Shown: piece by piece, positions 55,780 to 64,000 of the stretch | Position numbering within the stretch: the first letter of the stretch is position 1 | Layout: the number at the start of each line of letters is the position of its first letter | NCBI GenBank assembly: GCA_020284085.1 | Contig: JACEVL010000289.1 | Span: 779,501 to 843,500, forward strand | Origin: Aporrectodea caliginosa | Lineage: Eukaryota; Annelida; Clitellata; Crassiclitellata; Lumbricidae | DNA length: 64,000 nt | Reading direction: 5' to 3' | Notes under the pieces: generated by a model | What the model was told of the DNA's origin: nothing | Seen by the model: only the letters and a program-made list of their open reading frames with translations | Database searches by the model: none | Position numbers and translations under genes: made by a program

Positions 55780-56560
55780 TGTGGCATATTCATCTCTTTC
55801 TCTCCAAACAGCTCATCTCCCTTTGGTTACCCAAATACCCTCCTTGTAGGCCTGTGCAAGCAACTTGAGAAAATCCCAGATCCCTCTATTTCCCTCAACC
55901 TTCACTCTGCATTCACCCACACATTCACCGCAAATTCTCCTGTCCACAACATAGGTGTGATTTTTTACCTAAGTCTTAGCTGTTCGGATTACATCACCCA
56001 TCTTTCCCCTCCTGCTTCATGCACATCTGTGACCTTCGCAGAATCGGCCTTGTTCTCGACTTCGAAACCGCATGTATAGATTGTCTATAGTTCACACTAA
56101 ATTAGACTACTGAAATTCACTCTTCTTGAACTACAAACTTCATCGAAATAAACCTCCCCAAAGCTATTCAGAATGCCCTCGCCCATGCTGTGAGCCTGTG
56201 ACCAAAACGCCCTAACACCAAGACATCACACCTGTACGAAAATCACTCTGCTTCAAATATCTGAACGAATAGAATAGAAGTATATCACTCGCCTACAACA
56301 CACTTCAATGCTCCCAGCCTCCTATCTCTTTCCGTTGTTTACCGTCCAACCACTTCAGTCAACCGTCTCCTCTTTCGCACTAAAATTTGCAAATCGCTCA
56401 CCTACTTATAACAAACTCCTGCCCGAATTACGCCAAATATTTGATCAATCCTTTGAACTTGACAAAACCTTGCCTTGGTATCTCTACAAGTCTTTCACTC
56501 AAAACTGAAAACACTGCTCTTTCACAAATCCTATCCTGATTCCTCCTCTGCTTCTGACCT
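55780..56560 (+). mobile_element. Decayed L2/CR1-like LINE reverse transcriptase C-terminus
   Basis: About 56090-56130 reads VHTKLDY-stop-NSLF, a damaged form of the 'LDYCNSLL' motif. Next come a KAIQNALAHAV segment in a shifted frame and a DITPVRKSLCFKYLNE stretch before ISLAYNTLQCSQPP. The order matches the end of L2/CR1 enzymes. Multiple stops and frameshifts; dead. Confidence 0.7.
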
Positions 56561-56846
56561 CCCTTGCCGTTTCAATTGTAATCACCATCCACCTTAGTCG
56601 CCTGCCTGACCCCTTTTGATCTTGACCTGGAACTGATTTTGACACCTCCTGCCTATCAATTTTGTTTTGACCGTGCCTGCCCTGTTTGGACGCTGTATAA
56701 ATCTCGGGATTATGATAGCCATGAAAGCAACAGCCAACATATGCTGTCCTATCATTTGCCAGATGGCGCCATACGGGCACGCCCTCAAAAGTCGAAACCA
56801 GTCTCTACGCTAGCGACTGATAGTGATTAGTGCCTTCGTTCACTTG

Positions 56847-57168
56847 GGGCCGTCCATAAATGACGTGACGCACCTAAGGGGTCGGGGGTCGGAAATTTGT
56901 GATGATGTGTGACATGGGGGTGGGGGTCTGAGAGGCGTGACGTCACACCAGGTCTATGTTATTAAATTTAACAATTAACAATTTAATTTTAACAATAACA
57001 ACACTAATTGTGAAAGAGCAATTTGCTTTGCCATGGAAATTTGGTTTTAGGGGGTCAGAGCTTTGTGACGTCATTTTTCAAGGGGTGTTACTTTTTGTGA
57101 CTAAGTGTGACGAGGGGGGAGGGGTTCAAAATCGGCCAAAATTGCGTGACATCATTTATGGACGGCCC
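56847..57168. mobile_element. MITE with GGGCCGTCCATAAATGACGT ends, copy 1
   Basis: The left end GGGCCGTCCATAAATGACGT and the right end (complement of the same, to 57168) are inverted repeats, followed inward by G-rich TGACGTCA-containing sequence. There is no transposase. A target duplication is not clear. Confidence 0.75.
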
Positions 57169-57181
57169 ATTGATACTTTGT

Positions 57182-57220
57182 GATTACAACAAGAAGCAAA
57201 GTTTGCTTCTTGTTGTAATC
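57182..57220. repeat. Perfect 39-bp palindrome between the two MITEs
   Basis: GATTACAACAAGAAGCAAA at 57182-57200 pairs perfectly with 57202-57220 around one G. It lies 14 bp outside MITE copy 1. Confidence 0.92.
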
Positions 57221-57292
57221 GCGGTTTCCGAGTTTCGATCCGACAAAGACATCAGCAGCTGGACAGGAGCAACACTTGCTTGTAAGGTACAA

Positions 57293-57750
57293 GGGCCGTC
57301 CATAAATGACATCACGCACCTGGGGGGGTTGGGGGTCGGAAATTTGTGACGATGTATGACATTGGGGTGGGGTTTGAGAAATGTGACGTCACATCAGGTC
57401 TATGTAATTAAATTTAACAAATGACAACAATTTAATTTGAATAATAACAGCACTAATTTTGAGTATTAAATTTTCATTATTTTTTGATTATTTTAATGTA
57501 TACGGGCACCGTTAGTAACACTTTTCTAATTATTTCAATATTTTGTCACTATTAGATTTTAAAATATTCATACTTTCCCTATTTGTTCCATGAAGGAGCA
57601 TTTTGCTTCGCCATGAAAATTTGGTGGGAGGGGGGGGTCAGAGCTTTGTGACGTAATTTTTTAGGGGGTGCTACTTTTTGTGACGAAGTGTGACGAGGGG
57701 AGGGGGTTAAACATCGGCCAAAATTGCGTGACGTCATTTATGGACGGCCC
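57293..57750. mobile_element. MITE with GGGCCGTCCATAAATGACAT ends, copy 2
   Basis: Same terminal and subterminal sequences as 56847-57168, including GGGGTCGGAAATTTGTGA and the GTGACGTCA core, but a longer interior of 458 bp in total. The two units are in the same orientation, 124 bp apart. Confidence 0.78.
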
Positions 57751-58570
57751 CCAAGTCACGGTTCAACAGATTAACAGTCTAACCATCATCATCAGTCGAG
57801 GTGAGGTCACCAGTTCTTTACTTAATACCTGTCTGTAACGTTGCATAACGTCAAGTAATTCTGGTTTCCATCGAAATTGAGTCTGTTTGTACAGGGAAAC
57901 GTTGCGTTGAAAATACAACGTCTTCGGCCAGTCGAGGAAGTCGTTAGATTAGTCGATATAACTCGTTAAAGTCAGTTGGTAATTCTTAGCGACTGACTCC
58001 GGAGACTAGGCCTACCTCTAGTAGAAGAAATCAGTATTTAGGAAAACCACAAAAGTCTAAAAGCTGCGTGTGACCGGCTGTAATGATTAATGAGGGAATA
58101 TCAGAGGGTGCTTGTGGCTGCAGTCTGTTCTTATACTCTGGTGAACGGCATTAAGTGGATGAATGGCTTGTTGGCGACCCCAGTGAGCTTGGAATCTCTC
58201 TGCAGCAGCAGCGGAAGCTGTTCTTGTTCTACGACAGCAGACTGCATCTGCTGTCGTCTCACGACCCTCTTCTGATGGACGACGACAGTTGACCATCACC
58301 CGCCCATCAGTCGCCTTCCACTGCTTATGCGCATAGTGACACCGTCCGCACGGTTGGACCACAACATACTTTAAGAGAATCGCAACATAAGAAGCCTTTG
58401 CTCGAAATGATTAGAAAGCAATCTGAAAGGAAAACTGTGTGGTCGGTTGTCATGAATGTCCTTGTAGCTCGTACTACTGACTATCGCATTCCCAGCTCTC
58501 CACCCACACCCTCCAGTTACATGTCTCGGATCACATGGATGTGTTGGGATGTCCCTAATTTTACGCCACC
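57751..58570. other. Spacer; one unrecognised minus-strand frame at 58087-58362
   Basis: The 91-residue frame (HYAHKQWKATDGRVMVNCRR, then Thr/Ala-rich) has higher GC than its surroundings but matches nothing I know. Neither splice sites nor conservation can be judged. The rest is unremarkable. Confidence 0.3.
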
Positions 58571-58575
58571 CCATC

Positions 58576-58724
58576 TATATCGTTAGGTTACATAGAAGTC
58601 AACGAGTGCTTTCTAGTCCGTGTATTGAGCGACTGAGGCTGGAAGCCGATCGCAACTGCCTGTACGTGGGCGTCGCCGTCCTAGCTGTCAATCATGCTAT
58701 GTCTCACTAGTAACCACGGCACAC
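58576..58724 (-). repeat. 3' LTR
   Basis: 149 bp identical to the other LTR. In element sense it begins TGTGCCGTGG and ends ACGATATA, i.e. with 5' TG but without the usual CA end. Confidence 0.93.
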
Positions 58725-58733
58725 GCCCTTTTA
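58724..58733 (-). promoter_or_regulatory. Polypurine tract
   Basis: In element sense AAAAGGGCG directly precedes the 3' LTR; it would prime plus-strand DNA synthesis. Confidence 0.7.
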
Positions 58734-58902
58734 AACAAAGAAATAAGCCTAATCTATGGGTAACTAAGTATAAGTATTATAGTGTATCTAAATGTATCTG
58801 AATATAGCTAAGTTCAGCTAAAGCTGGAGCTACTTAATCTACGATAATGAAGTCTGGAAAGTCGTCTAAGTTCAGTTTCCGCTGAGCGCCTGTACGCCTT
58901 CT

Positions 58903-60012
58903 TCAGTCCATGTAGCGGGGTGGTAGTTTGACAACCCGACCCGAACGCGTGATTACTGGTTTTCGTTCGCCATCCTGGCGCCCTGGGCCTGGAGTAGGTG
59001 GGGGCGGTGGAGGGGGCGATGACAGGTGGTGGTCGTTTGCTGCGGTGGTGCCGTCTGGCGGATCCGCGCTGTCGTCACCCAGAATGATGGGGGGCTCGGA
59101 ACTGAATGCCACATGGCGTGACGTTCGCCTCCGCGTGGTTCCATCCTCAAAGCGAACAGAGTATGATCTGTGTGGCAGGATGTCAGCGATTTCCCCCCTC
59201 CTCCATTCCGGGCGGTCATCATATTTCACCCGGACCGTCTGGCCGACTGCGAGCGGAGGTCGGGGTTTTGCACTGCGATTGTAATAATGGGCTTGTCGGG
59301 CCTTCGCTTCTGATAAAGCTACATTAGCAGCGTGTGATGTTGCTGTATCGAGTAGCCGGTTAGCGACCGGAAGCCTACTGTTTGTTCTCCGGCCGAAGAT
59401 GGCTTGGACGGGGGACAGGCCAAGCTGTTCTGATGGCACATTCCGCCATTCTAATATAGCGAGTAAGGGATCGGAGTTGGCCTCTTTTGCTTTCGTCATT
59501 AGTCGCTTTACTGTTTTTACCGCGTTCTCTGCCCGGCCATTAGACTGTGGATAACGAGGCGAGCTTGTAACGTGTTCGAACTCGTACTTGTCGGCAAATC
59601 GCTTGAATTCTTGGGAGGCGAATGGACTGTTATCTGTCATGACTTCACTTGGGAGGCCATGTCTAGCGAAGTGTTGTCGAAGGCAGTACGTTATGTCCGC
59701 CACCTTTTTTGATGGCAGTCGATCAATTTCAAAGAACCCAGACAGGTAGTCAACAGTAATGAGGTAGTCAGTATCGGAGAACGTGAAAATGTCAACACCG
59801 ACTTTTTCCCAAGGCCGACTAGGAGCAGGGTGAGAGAGCAACGGTTCCTTCTGAATGGACTGCTGATAACGGGCGCATATGTCACAGGTATCGGACACTC
59901 TTTTGATGTCTGCCGACAGGCCCGGCCAGAAGACCGTCTCTCTCGCCCGGCGTATGATCCCGTTGACCCCCGAGTGAGCACTGTGTAGTCGCTCTAAGAT
60001 GTGGGGGCGCAT
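58903..60012 (-). CDS. pol: integrase domain
   Basis: A 369-residue frame. The H-H-C-C zinc domain is seen in LERLHSAHSGV and CDICARYQQS. The catalytic core is VGVDIFTFSDTDYL (first Asp), VMTDNSPFASQEF (second Asp) and PQSNGRAENAVKTVK (Glu), with DD35E-like spacing. A basic region (PPLAVGQTVRVKYDD) and a proline-rich tail (PPPPPPPTPGPG) follow; no chromodomain. The frame is entered from RNase H through a one-base shift near 60000. Confidence 0.9.
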   Translation of the reverse strand: MRPHILERLHSAHSGVNGIIRRARETVFWPGLSADIKRVSDTCDICARYQQSIQKEPLLSHPAPSRPWEKVGVDIFTFSDTDYLITVDYLSGFFEIDRLPSKKVADITYCLRQHFARHGLPSEVMTDNSPFASQEFKRFADKYEFEHVTSSPRYPQSNGRAENAVKTVKRLMTKAKEANSDPLLAILEWRNVPSEQLGLSPVQAIFGRRTNSRLPVANRLLDTATSHAANVALSEAKARQAHYYNRSAKPRPPLAVGQTVRVKYDDRPEWRRGEIADILPHRSYSVRFEDGTTRRRTSRHVAFSSEPPIILGDDSADPPDGTTAANDHHLSSPPPPPPPTPGPGRQDGERKPVITRSGRVVKLPPRYMD

Positions 60013-61800
60013 GCGTGGGGGATAATTACCCGATCGCCTTTGTAGGCGAGGCCACAGCTGACAGTTAGTTCATCTGCGAAGGTGTGATATGGTCGTAAAT
60101 CTGCTGGCAGGTTGGTCGGTGTGTCCGGCCAGCCGATCGCGATTTGCTTCATTAACTTCAGGTAAAGATCATCGTCTCTCGCTGCACCGATTAGCCGCGC
60201 CACCGTGTCTGCAGAAGCTATCATTTTCAGCTCCGACATCTGTTCCTCGTCAGCTCGCTCTAGGGAGGCTATTTCCTCGGTGAATTTCGTCGCAGGAGTC
60301 TCACCCTCCGCAAATGCCCTCGACAGCGTGTCTGCTAAAATCAAATCACAGCCGCGCCTGTAAATTAGCTGATAAGAGTAACGCTGAAGTCTTAGCAGCA
60401 TCCGCTGAAGGCGCTTTGGAGCAGAAGCCAGAGCCTTCTTGTCTATGGCGAGGAGGGGTTTATGATCCGTCTCGATAGTCACATGACCAGCATATACATA
60501 CGTGTCAAACCTTTCCAAGGCAAACACGATTGCTAAGAGCTCCTTTTCAATCTGTGCGTAGCCCTGTTCTGTTTGGGTCATCGCCCTAGATGCGTACTCA
60601 ATGACCTGTCCTCCTTGCATTAATACAGCGCCAAGCCCTGACTGCGAGGCGTCGGCTTGTATAGTGATAGGCTTCCCTGGCATAAAATATCTGAGAACCG
60701 GGGCCGACGCAAGCATGGCCTTCAGGCGATTAAAAGCCTCATTATGCCGTATGTCAAAAAGAAATTCGTTGTCCCCAGAAAGTAATTCTCGTAGCGGGGA
60801 TGTTATTTCGCTGAAATGTGGACAGAAACGCGCTAAGTAAGTTGACATGCCCAATACGCGCTGTAGGGCTGCTTTATCATTCGGATTTGGCATCTGCTGA
60901 ATAGCGCTGATCTTCTTTGAGTCAGGACGCAAGCCCTCACGCGTCAGTTCGTGCCCCATGAATGTGATGGCAGATCGATTCAGCTGAAATTTCTCCTTGT
61001 TTAGTTTCAGTCCCTGCGCACGACATCGATCGAGCAGAGCAATTAAGTTTGCATCGTGGTCGCGTGTGGCCATCGCCACGGTGTCTCCGGATCCCGTGAC
61101 TAAGATGTCGTCAGCAATGCAGAAGACGCCTTTCAACCCAGAGATTGCCGCATGTATTCTAGATTGCCATATTTCTGGGGCCGGAGAAATGCCAAAAGGC
61201 AAACGAAGCCATCTGTATCGTCCAAACGGTGTCTCAAAGGTCGTAAAACGACTCGAACTGTCACTGAGTCGCAAATGCCAAAAGGCCTGTTTGATATCCA
61301 CCGTGCTAAAAACTTTGACGCCGGCCAACTTGGGGAGAATGTCGTCGATGGTAGGCATGTAGTACGTGCATCTTTTGAGAGCTTTGTTGAGTGGCTTCGG
61401 GTCGATACAGATTCGTAGGCCGCCGTTCGATTTTGTGACAACTAGAAGGGCTGAAACCCATGGCGTAGGCTCAGTGATTGGAGCAATGATGTTATCTGCT
61501 GTCAGCCGTTGCAGTTCCGTTTCTATTTGGTCGCGTACCGCCACCGGAAGTCGCCGTAGAGGCATCCGCACAGGAGGAACGAGGGGGTCAACTTCCAGGC
61601 AGACGTCCCCTTTAAGCAAGCCCAACGATCCGTCGAATAGATCTGCGTAGCGAGCGAACACATCCGCTTCTGTGATGTGATGCGATGCGTGTGGGTTTGA
61701 AGGTGACGATGCGCTGGCCTCCAGAAGTTTGCAGATGTTTTCGTCGACGACGCGCAGCAGGTCAAGCCGACGACAGGCATCGATGCCCAGAATGGGAACT
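59994..61800 (-). CDS. pol: reverse transcriptase and RNase H
   Basis: The frame is open from about 61800; the first Met is at 61661. Reverse transcriptase motifs are PWVSALLVVTKSNGGLRICI, FSTVDIKQAFWHLRLSD, RLPFGISPAPEIWQ and the catalytic FCIADDILVTG box, with Ile in place of the first Tyr as in many Mag-like elements. RNase H follows with ITIQADASQSGLGAVLMQGG, EKELLAIVFALERFDTYVYA and ETDHKPLLAI. It ends in a shift just before the integrase. Confidence 0.92.
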
Positions 61801-62080
61801 CGCGTTCGGTGTTATAGAAGTCCACGTCGAACTCCACTTGCGTGAGCGGATGTCTGACGGTAGCCGTCAGCATACCGAGAGTTTTCAACTCTTGCCGGTT
61901 GAACATGCGAAGCGTGGCTCGAGGTGGACGTAGAATGTATCCGCCGATTTGGGAATACACGTGCGCAGGCAAAAGATTGCAAGAGGCCCCGCAGTCTAGA
62001 AAGAATTTCACCTCACTCCGTTGACGAAGACGTGGGAGTATATACGGCGGTTGTCTGCGTTGTCGAGCGCCAGTAGCCAT
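61523..62080 (-). CDS. pol: aspartic protease domain
   Basis: VKFFLDCGASCNLLPAHVYS carries the active-site triad as Asp-Cys-Gly instead of Asp-Thr/Ser-Gly. The domain is in a frame one base off both the zinc knuckle (shift near 62020) and the reverse transcriptase (shift near 61800). After about 61800 this frame is a shadow. Confidence 0.75.
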   Translation of the reverse strand: MATGARQRRQPPYILPRLRQRSEVKFFLDCGASCNLLPAHVYSQIGGYILRPPRATLRMFNRQELKTLGMLTATVRHPLTQVEFDVDFYNTEREFPFWASMPVVGLTCCASSTKTSANFWRPAHRHLQTHTHRITSQKRMCSLATQIYSTDRWACLKGTSAWKLTPSFLLCGCLYGDFRWRYATK

Positions 62081-62919
62081 TCGTCTGTTTCTTCAAGTTC
62101 GCGCACATCCGACGTCGCTCGCCTGGATCTGCACATGACGCCATAGTGGTTTGACTTGCCACATTTAGAACAGGTTTTTCCAAAGGCTGGACACGCATGC
62201 CTTGAAGGTTTATGCAATTGGCCACAATACTGACACTGTAATTCGGACTGTTTATTCGGTTAGGCTTTGCGCATGTGTTGCATATCGTGGCTGTCAGGAT
62301 TTCGCGGCTGCCGCGCGTGAGGAGTCGGAGAGCGACGACGATGTTGGTGAGCCATGGCCTGAACGTCTTCAGGCGCCGTCATGGTCTTCAGCTGTCGCAT
62401 CGTCGCCTCCGACGATCGACATATATCGACTGCTTGGGTCAGAGTCAGCTTGCGAGTCTGCAGCAGCTTCTTCCGTGTAGCGTCGTCGCGGATGCCGAGG
62501 ACAATCCGGTCACGGATGGTTGACTCCTCGGCTGATCCATACTCGCACGTTTTGATGAGTCGTCGCAGGTCGCCGAGAAAGGAATCGAATGTCTCACCTG
62601 GCTCCTGTTGTCTGCGATGTAGGACGTATCTCTCGTAAACTTCGTTCACTTCGCCAATGCAGTGCTGCTCGAACGCCTCGAGAAGCCTGACCGGGTCCTC
62701 TTTGTGTTCGTCTTCAGCGAAGTCCATGGTGGTAAAAATCTCGTAGGCATCGGACCCAATGCAGGCAAGGAAAATGGCTGCCTGACAGTCGCTTGCCTCG
62801 CGGTCCAGTTTTGCCGCCTTGACATAATTGGTCCACTGCCCTTTGAATCTTTTCCAGTCGCTGGCCAAGTTCGAAACTCTTAACGGCGCTGGAAGAGGAA
62901 TTTGAGGAGCGGCTGCCAT
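62008..62919 (-). pseudogene. gag: capsid and zinc knuckle, interrupted by an in-frame stop
   Basis: The first 219 residues are a Ty3/gypsy capsid (LASDWKRFKGQWTNYVKAAK, ACIGSDAYEIF, PGETFDSFLGDLRRLIKTCE, IRDRIVLGI). A TAA at 62260-62262 ends it. The same frame continues without shift through a CCHC-type knuckle (CSKCGKSNHYGVMC), preceded by a CQYCGQLHKPSRHAC segment, to 62008. A single base change would account for the stop. Confidence 0.85.
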
Positions 62920-62979
62920 GTTGTTGTCGACGAGTAAATTTGCGTTTTATTTTGTTTACGGTTAGCCTACTTATGCTAA

Positions 62980-62999
62980 GTCTTTTACTTCTGACGCCA
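62980..62999 (-). promoter_or_regulatory. Primer-binding site
   Basis: In element sense TGGCGTCAGAAGTAAAAG follows the 5' LTR directly. The TGG start complements a tRNA CCA end; the tRNA itself was not identified. Confidence 0.65.
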
Positions 63000-63148
63000 T
63001 ATATCGTTAGGTTACATAGAAGTCAACGAGTGCTTTCTAGTCCGTGTATTGAGCGACTGAGGCTGGAAGCCGATCGCAACTGCCTGTACGTGGGCGTCGC
63101 CGTCCTAGCTGTCAATCATGCTATGTCTCACTAGTAACCACGGCACAC
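63000..63148 (-). repeat. 5' LTR
   Basis: Identical to 58576-58724 over 149 bp. It would carry the promoter; no clear TATA box is visible. The gag start lies only 80 bp inside. Confidence 0.93.
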
Positions 63149-63250
63149 CATCTAAATCCGAAGCTTCTGAACCGATGGCCTAGTTTTATGACCCAGCTGG
63201 TCCTGGTTTTAAGTATGCGACTGATTCCACTCTGCAGTCCATATTATACT

Positions 63251-63282
<32 letters not shown>
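63251..63282. repeat. (TA)n microsatellite
   Basis: A pure TA run just outside the retrotransposon. Confidence 0.95.
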
Positions 63283-63284
<2 letters not shown>

Positions 63285-63412
63285 GTAGGGCACCGCTCAA
63301 TAGCATAACATAATAGACATGTATTGGCGGTAGCTATTGAAGCAGTCTTACTTGCATACGTCGTCGTCATCTTTCTAAAACAGTAAAGATGCGGATATGA
63401 GGTATGTACATG

Positions 63413-63485
<73 letters not shown>
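63413..63485. repeat. (ATC)n trinucleotide microsatellite
   Basis: About 24 uninterrupted CAT/ATC triplets. The poly-Met or poly-Ile frames are artefacts. Confidence 0.97.
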
Positions 63486-63559
63486 TCTCAGACATCTTCT
63501 AAAACTAGTCTAGTGATGATGTAGGCCCTATGTACATTAGGTGTTACCGTTATCATGAA

Positions 63560-63890
63560 TCAGAAATCAGTTTGTGCCGATTTTTGCCCTAGACCGATTA
63601 ATTGGAATCGGCGCATCCCAGGAGTATACCGATCCAAATACCAAAAGGTAATAATTTTGACCGAAACCAATCCCTTTTTTCATTAATACAAAAATAGTAA
63701 CCTGGCGACCTCCTGTTGTAATCTTTGTCATTGAAAGTCCGTGTAAAATAATAAAATTCTGAGTCGACGCATCAACAAACTGGCGGACAGTCGGACTTTT
63801 GAGTAACAAACAGTGCCTAGAACCAAATAAAAGTTAGTATTGCCGATTAATCGGATCGGATCCGAAATCGGGGAAAAGTCGGCTCTTTAT
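63560..63890. repeat. CCGATTAATCGG-flanked repeat, tentative
   Basis: CCGATTAATTGGAATCGG near 63595 and GCCGATTAATCGGATCGG near 63842 are related motifs about 245 bp apart and could be ends of a MITE. The open minus-strand frame between them matches nothing known. Termini and target duplication were not established. Confidence 0.3.
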
Positions 63891-64000
63891 ATATAATCTG
63901 CGTTTATTATTTCAAACTGACACACCGCCGTATGATTACAATTCATAGTATGAACGGATGATCACAAGTTATTGACTGTTTGGCAGCCATGCAAGGCGCC

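Larger units (their letters stand above)
49489..55780. other. Intergenic DNA, largely featureless
   Basis: About 6.3 kb of AT-rich sequence without a coding frame I can support. The only structure is the 37-bp minisatellite at 51710-51905 and the repeat at 53418-53526. Confidence 0.55.
58576..63147 (-). mobile_element. Ty3/gypsy LTR retrotransposon (Mag-like), recently inserted but interrupted
   Basis: Identical LTRs (58576-58724 and 63000-63148; last base ambiguous) and a 5-bp target duplication CCATC (58571-58575 and 63148-63152) bound a 4.57 kb element. In element sense the order is LTR, primer site, gag, zinc knuckle, protease, reverse transcriptase, RNase H, integrase, polypurine tract, LTR, which is the Ty3/gypsy order. 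The gag-pol region is broken by one in-frame stop and three one-base shifts. Confidence 0.93.

Noticed and set aside
58928..62638. Plus-strand frames across the gypsy element
   Set aside because: Antisense shadows of gag and pol; none shows a domain.
63209..63484. Poly-methionine frame
   Set aside because: Translation of the (ATC)n microsatellite.

Overview
The window is nuclear DNA of a multicellular animal. A 19-exon host gene with consensus splice sites fills the middle, and animal-type transposons surround it: L2/CR1- and RTE-like LINEs, tRNA-derived SINEs, mariner, hAT, a Mutator-like MITE and a Ty3/gypsy element. The dense mix of MITEs, minisatellite-cored inverted-repeat elements and a Polinton-type virus suggests a marine invertebrate. 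I cannot name the phylum from sequence alone.

Region 1 (1 to about 9.7 kb) is part of an integrated Polinton/Maverick-type (adintovirus-like) dsDNA virus. On the minus strand are a possible single-stranded-DNA-binding protein, a retroviral-type integrase with a C-terminal chromodomain that lacks its N-terminus, and a parvovirus-VP1-like phospholipase A2 protein. A roughly 100 bp divergent promoter separates these from a plus-strand morphogenesis cassette: packaging ATPase, penton/minor capsid, membrane-active-type minor virion protein, a dUTPase-fold protein, a membrane protein, a frameshifted conserved protein, a doubly frameshifted minor virion protein, the double-jelly-roll major capsid protein and a SAP+NUMOD1-like protein. 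A convergent discoidin-like fragment closes it. No DNA polymerase B or protease is visible; the left part of the element may lie outside the window. Several genes are broken, so this is a decaying endogenous copy.

Region 2 (about 9.7 to 21 kb) is a transposon graveyard. It holds a tRNA-SINE, a MITE with a 9-bp target duplication and telomere-like filler, a GCGGCGGAA foldback element, a minisatellite-cored element, a 5'-truncated LINE, a hAT terminus, and a 5.6 kb long-inverted-repeat element (15019-20650). That element was later hit by a LINE (35-bp target duplication), a mariner relative and probably a retroposed fragment.

Region 3 (21.08 to 49.49 kb, plus strand) is a complete orthologue of MARF1 (meiosis regulator and mRNA stability factor 1, limkain-b1): an NYN ribonuclease domain, two RRMs and eight LOTUS/OST-HTH domains. 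I could join 19 exons in phase into a 1,781-residue protein. Its introns carry an intact-ended hAT element, a minisatellite-cored inverted-repeat element, LINE and SINE fragments and minisatellites.

Region 4 (49.5 to 64 kb) is intergenic. It has little recognisable content until 55.8 kb, then a decayed LINE, two related MITEs with GGGCCGTCCATAAATGACGTCA-type ends, a perfect palindrome, and a Ty3/gypsy (Mag-like) LTR retrotransposon on the minus strand. That element has identical 149-bp LTRs and a 5-bp target duplication, but its coding region is interrupted four times. Microsatellites close the window.
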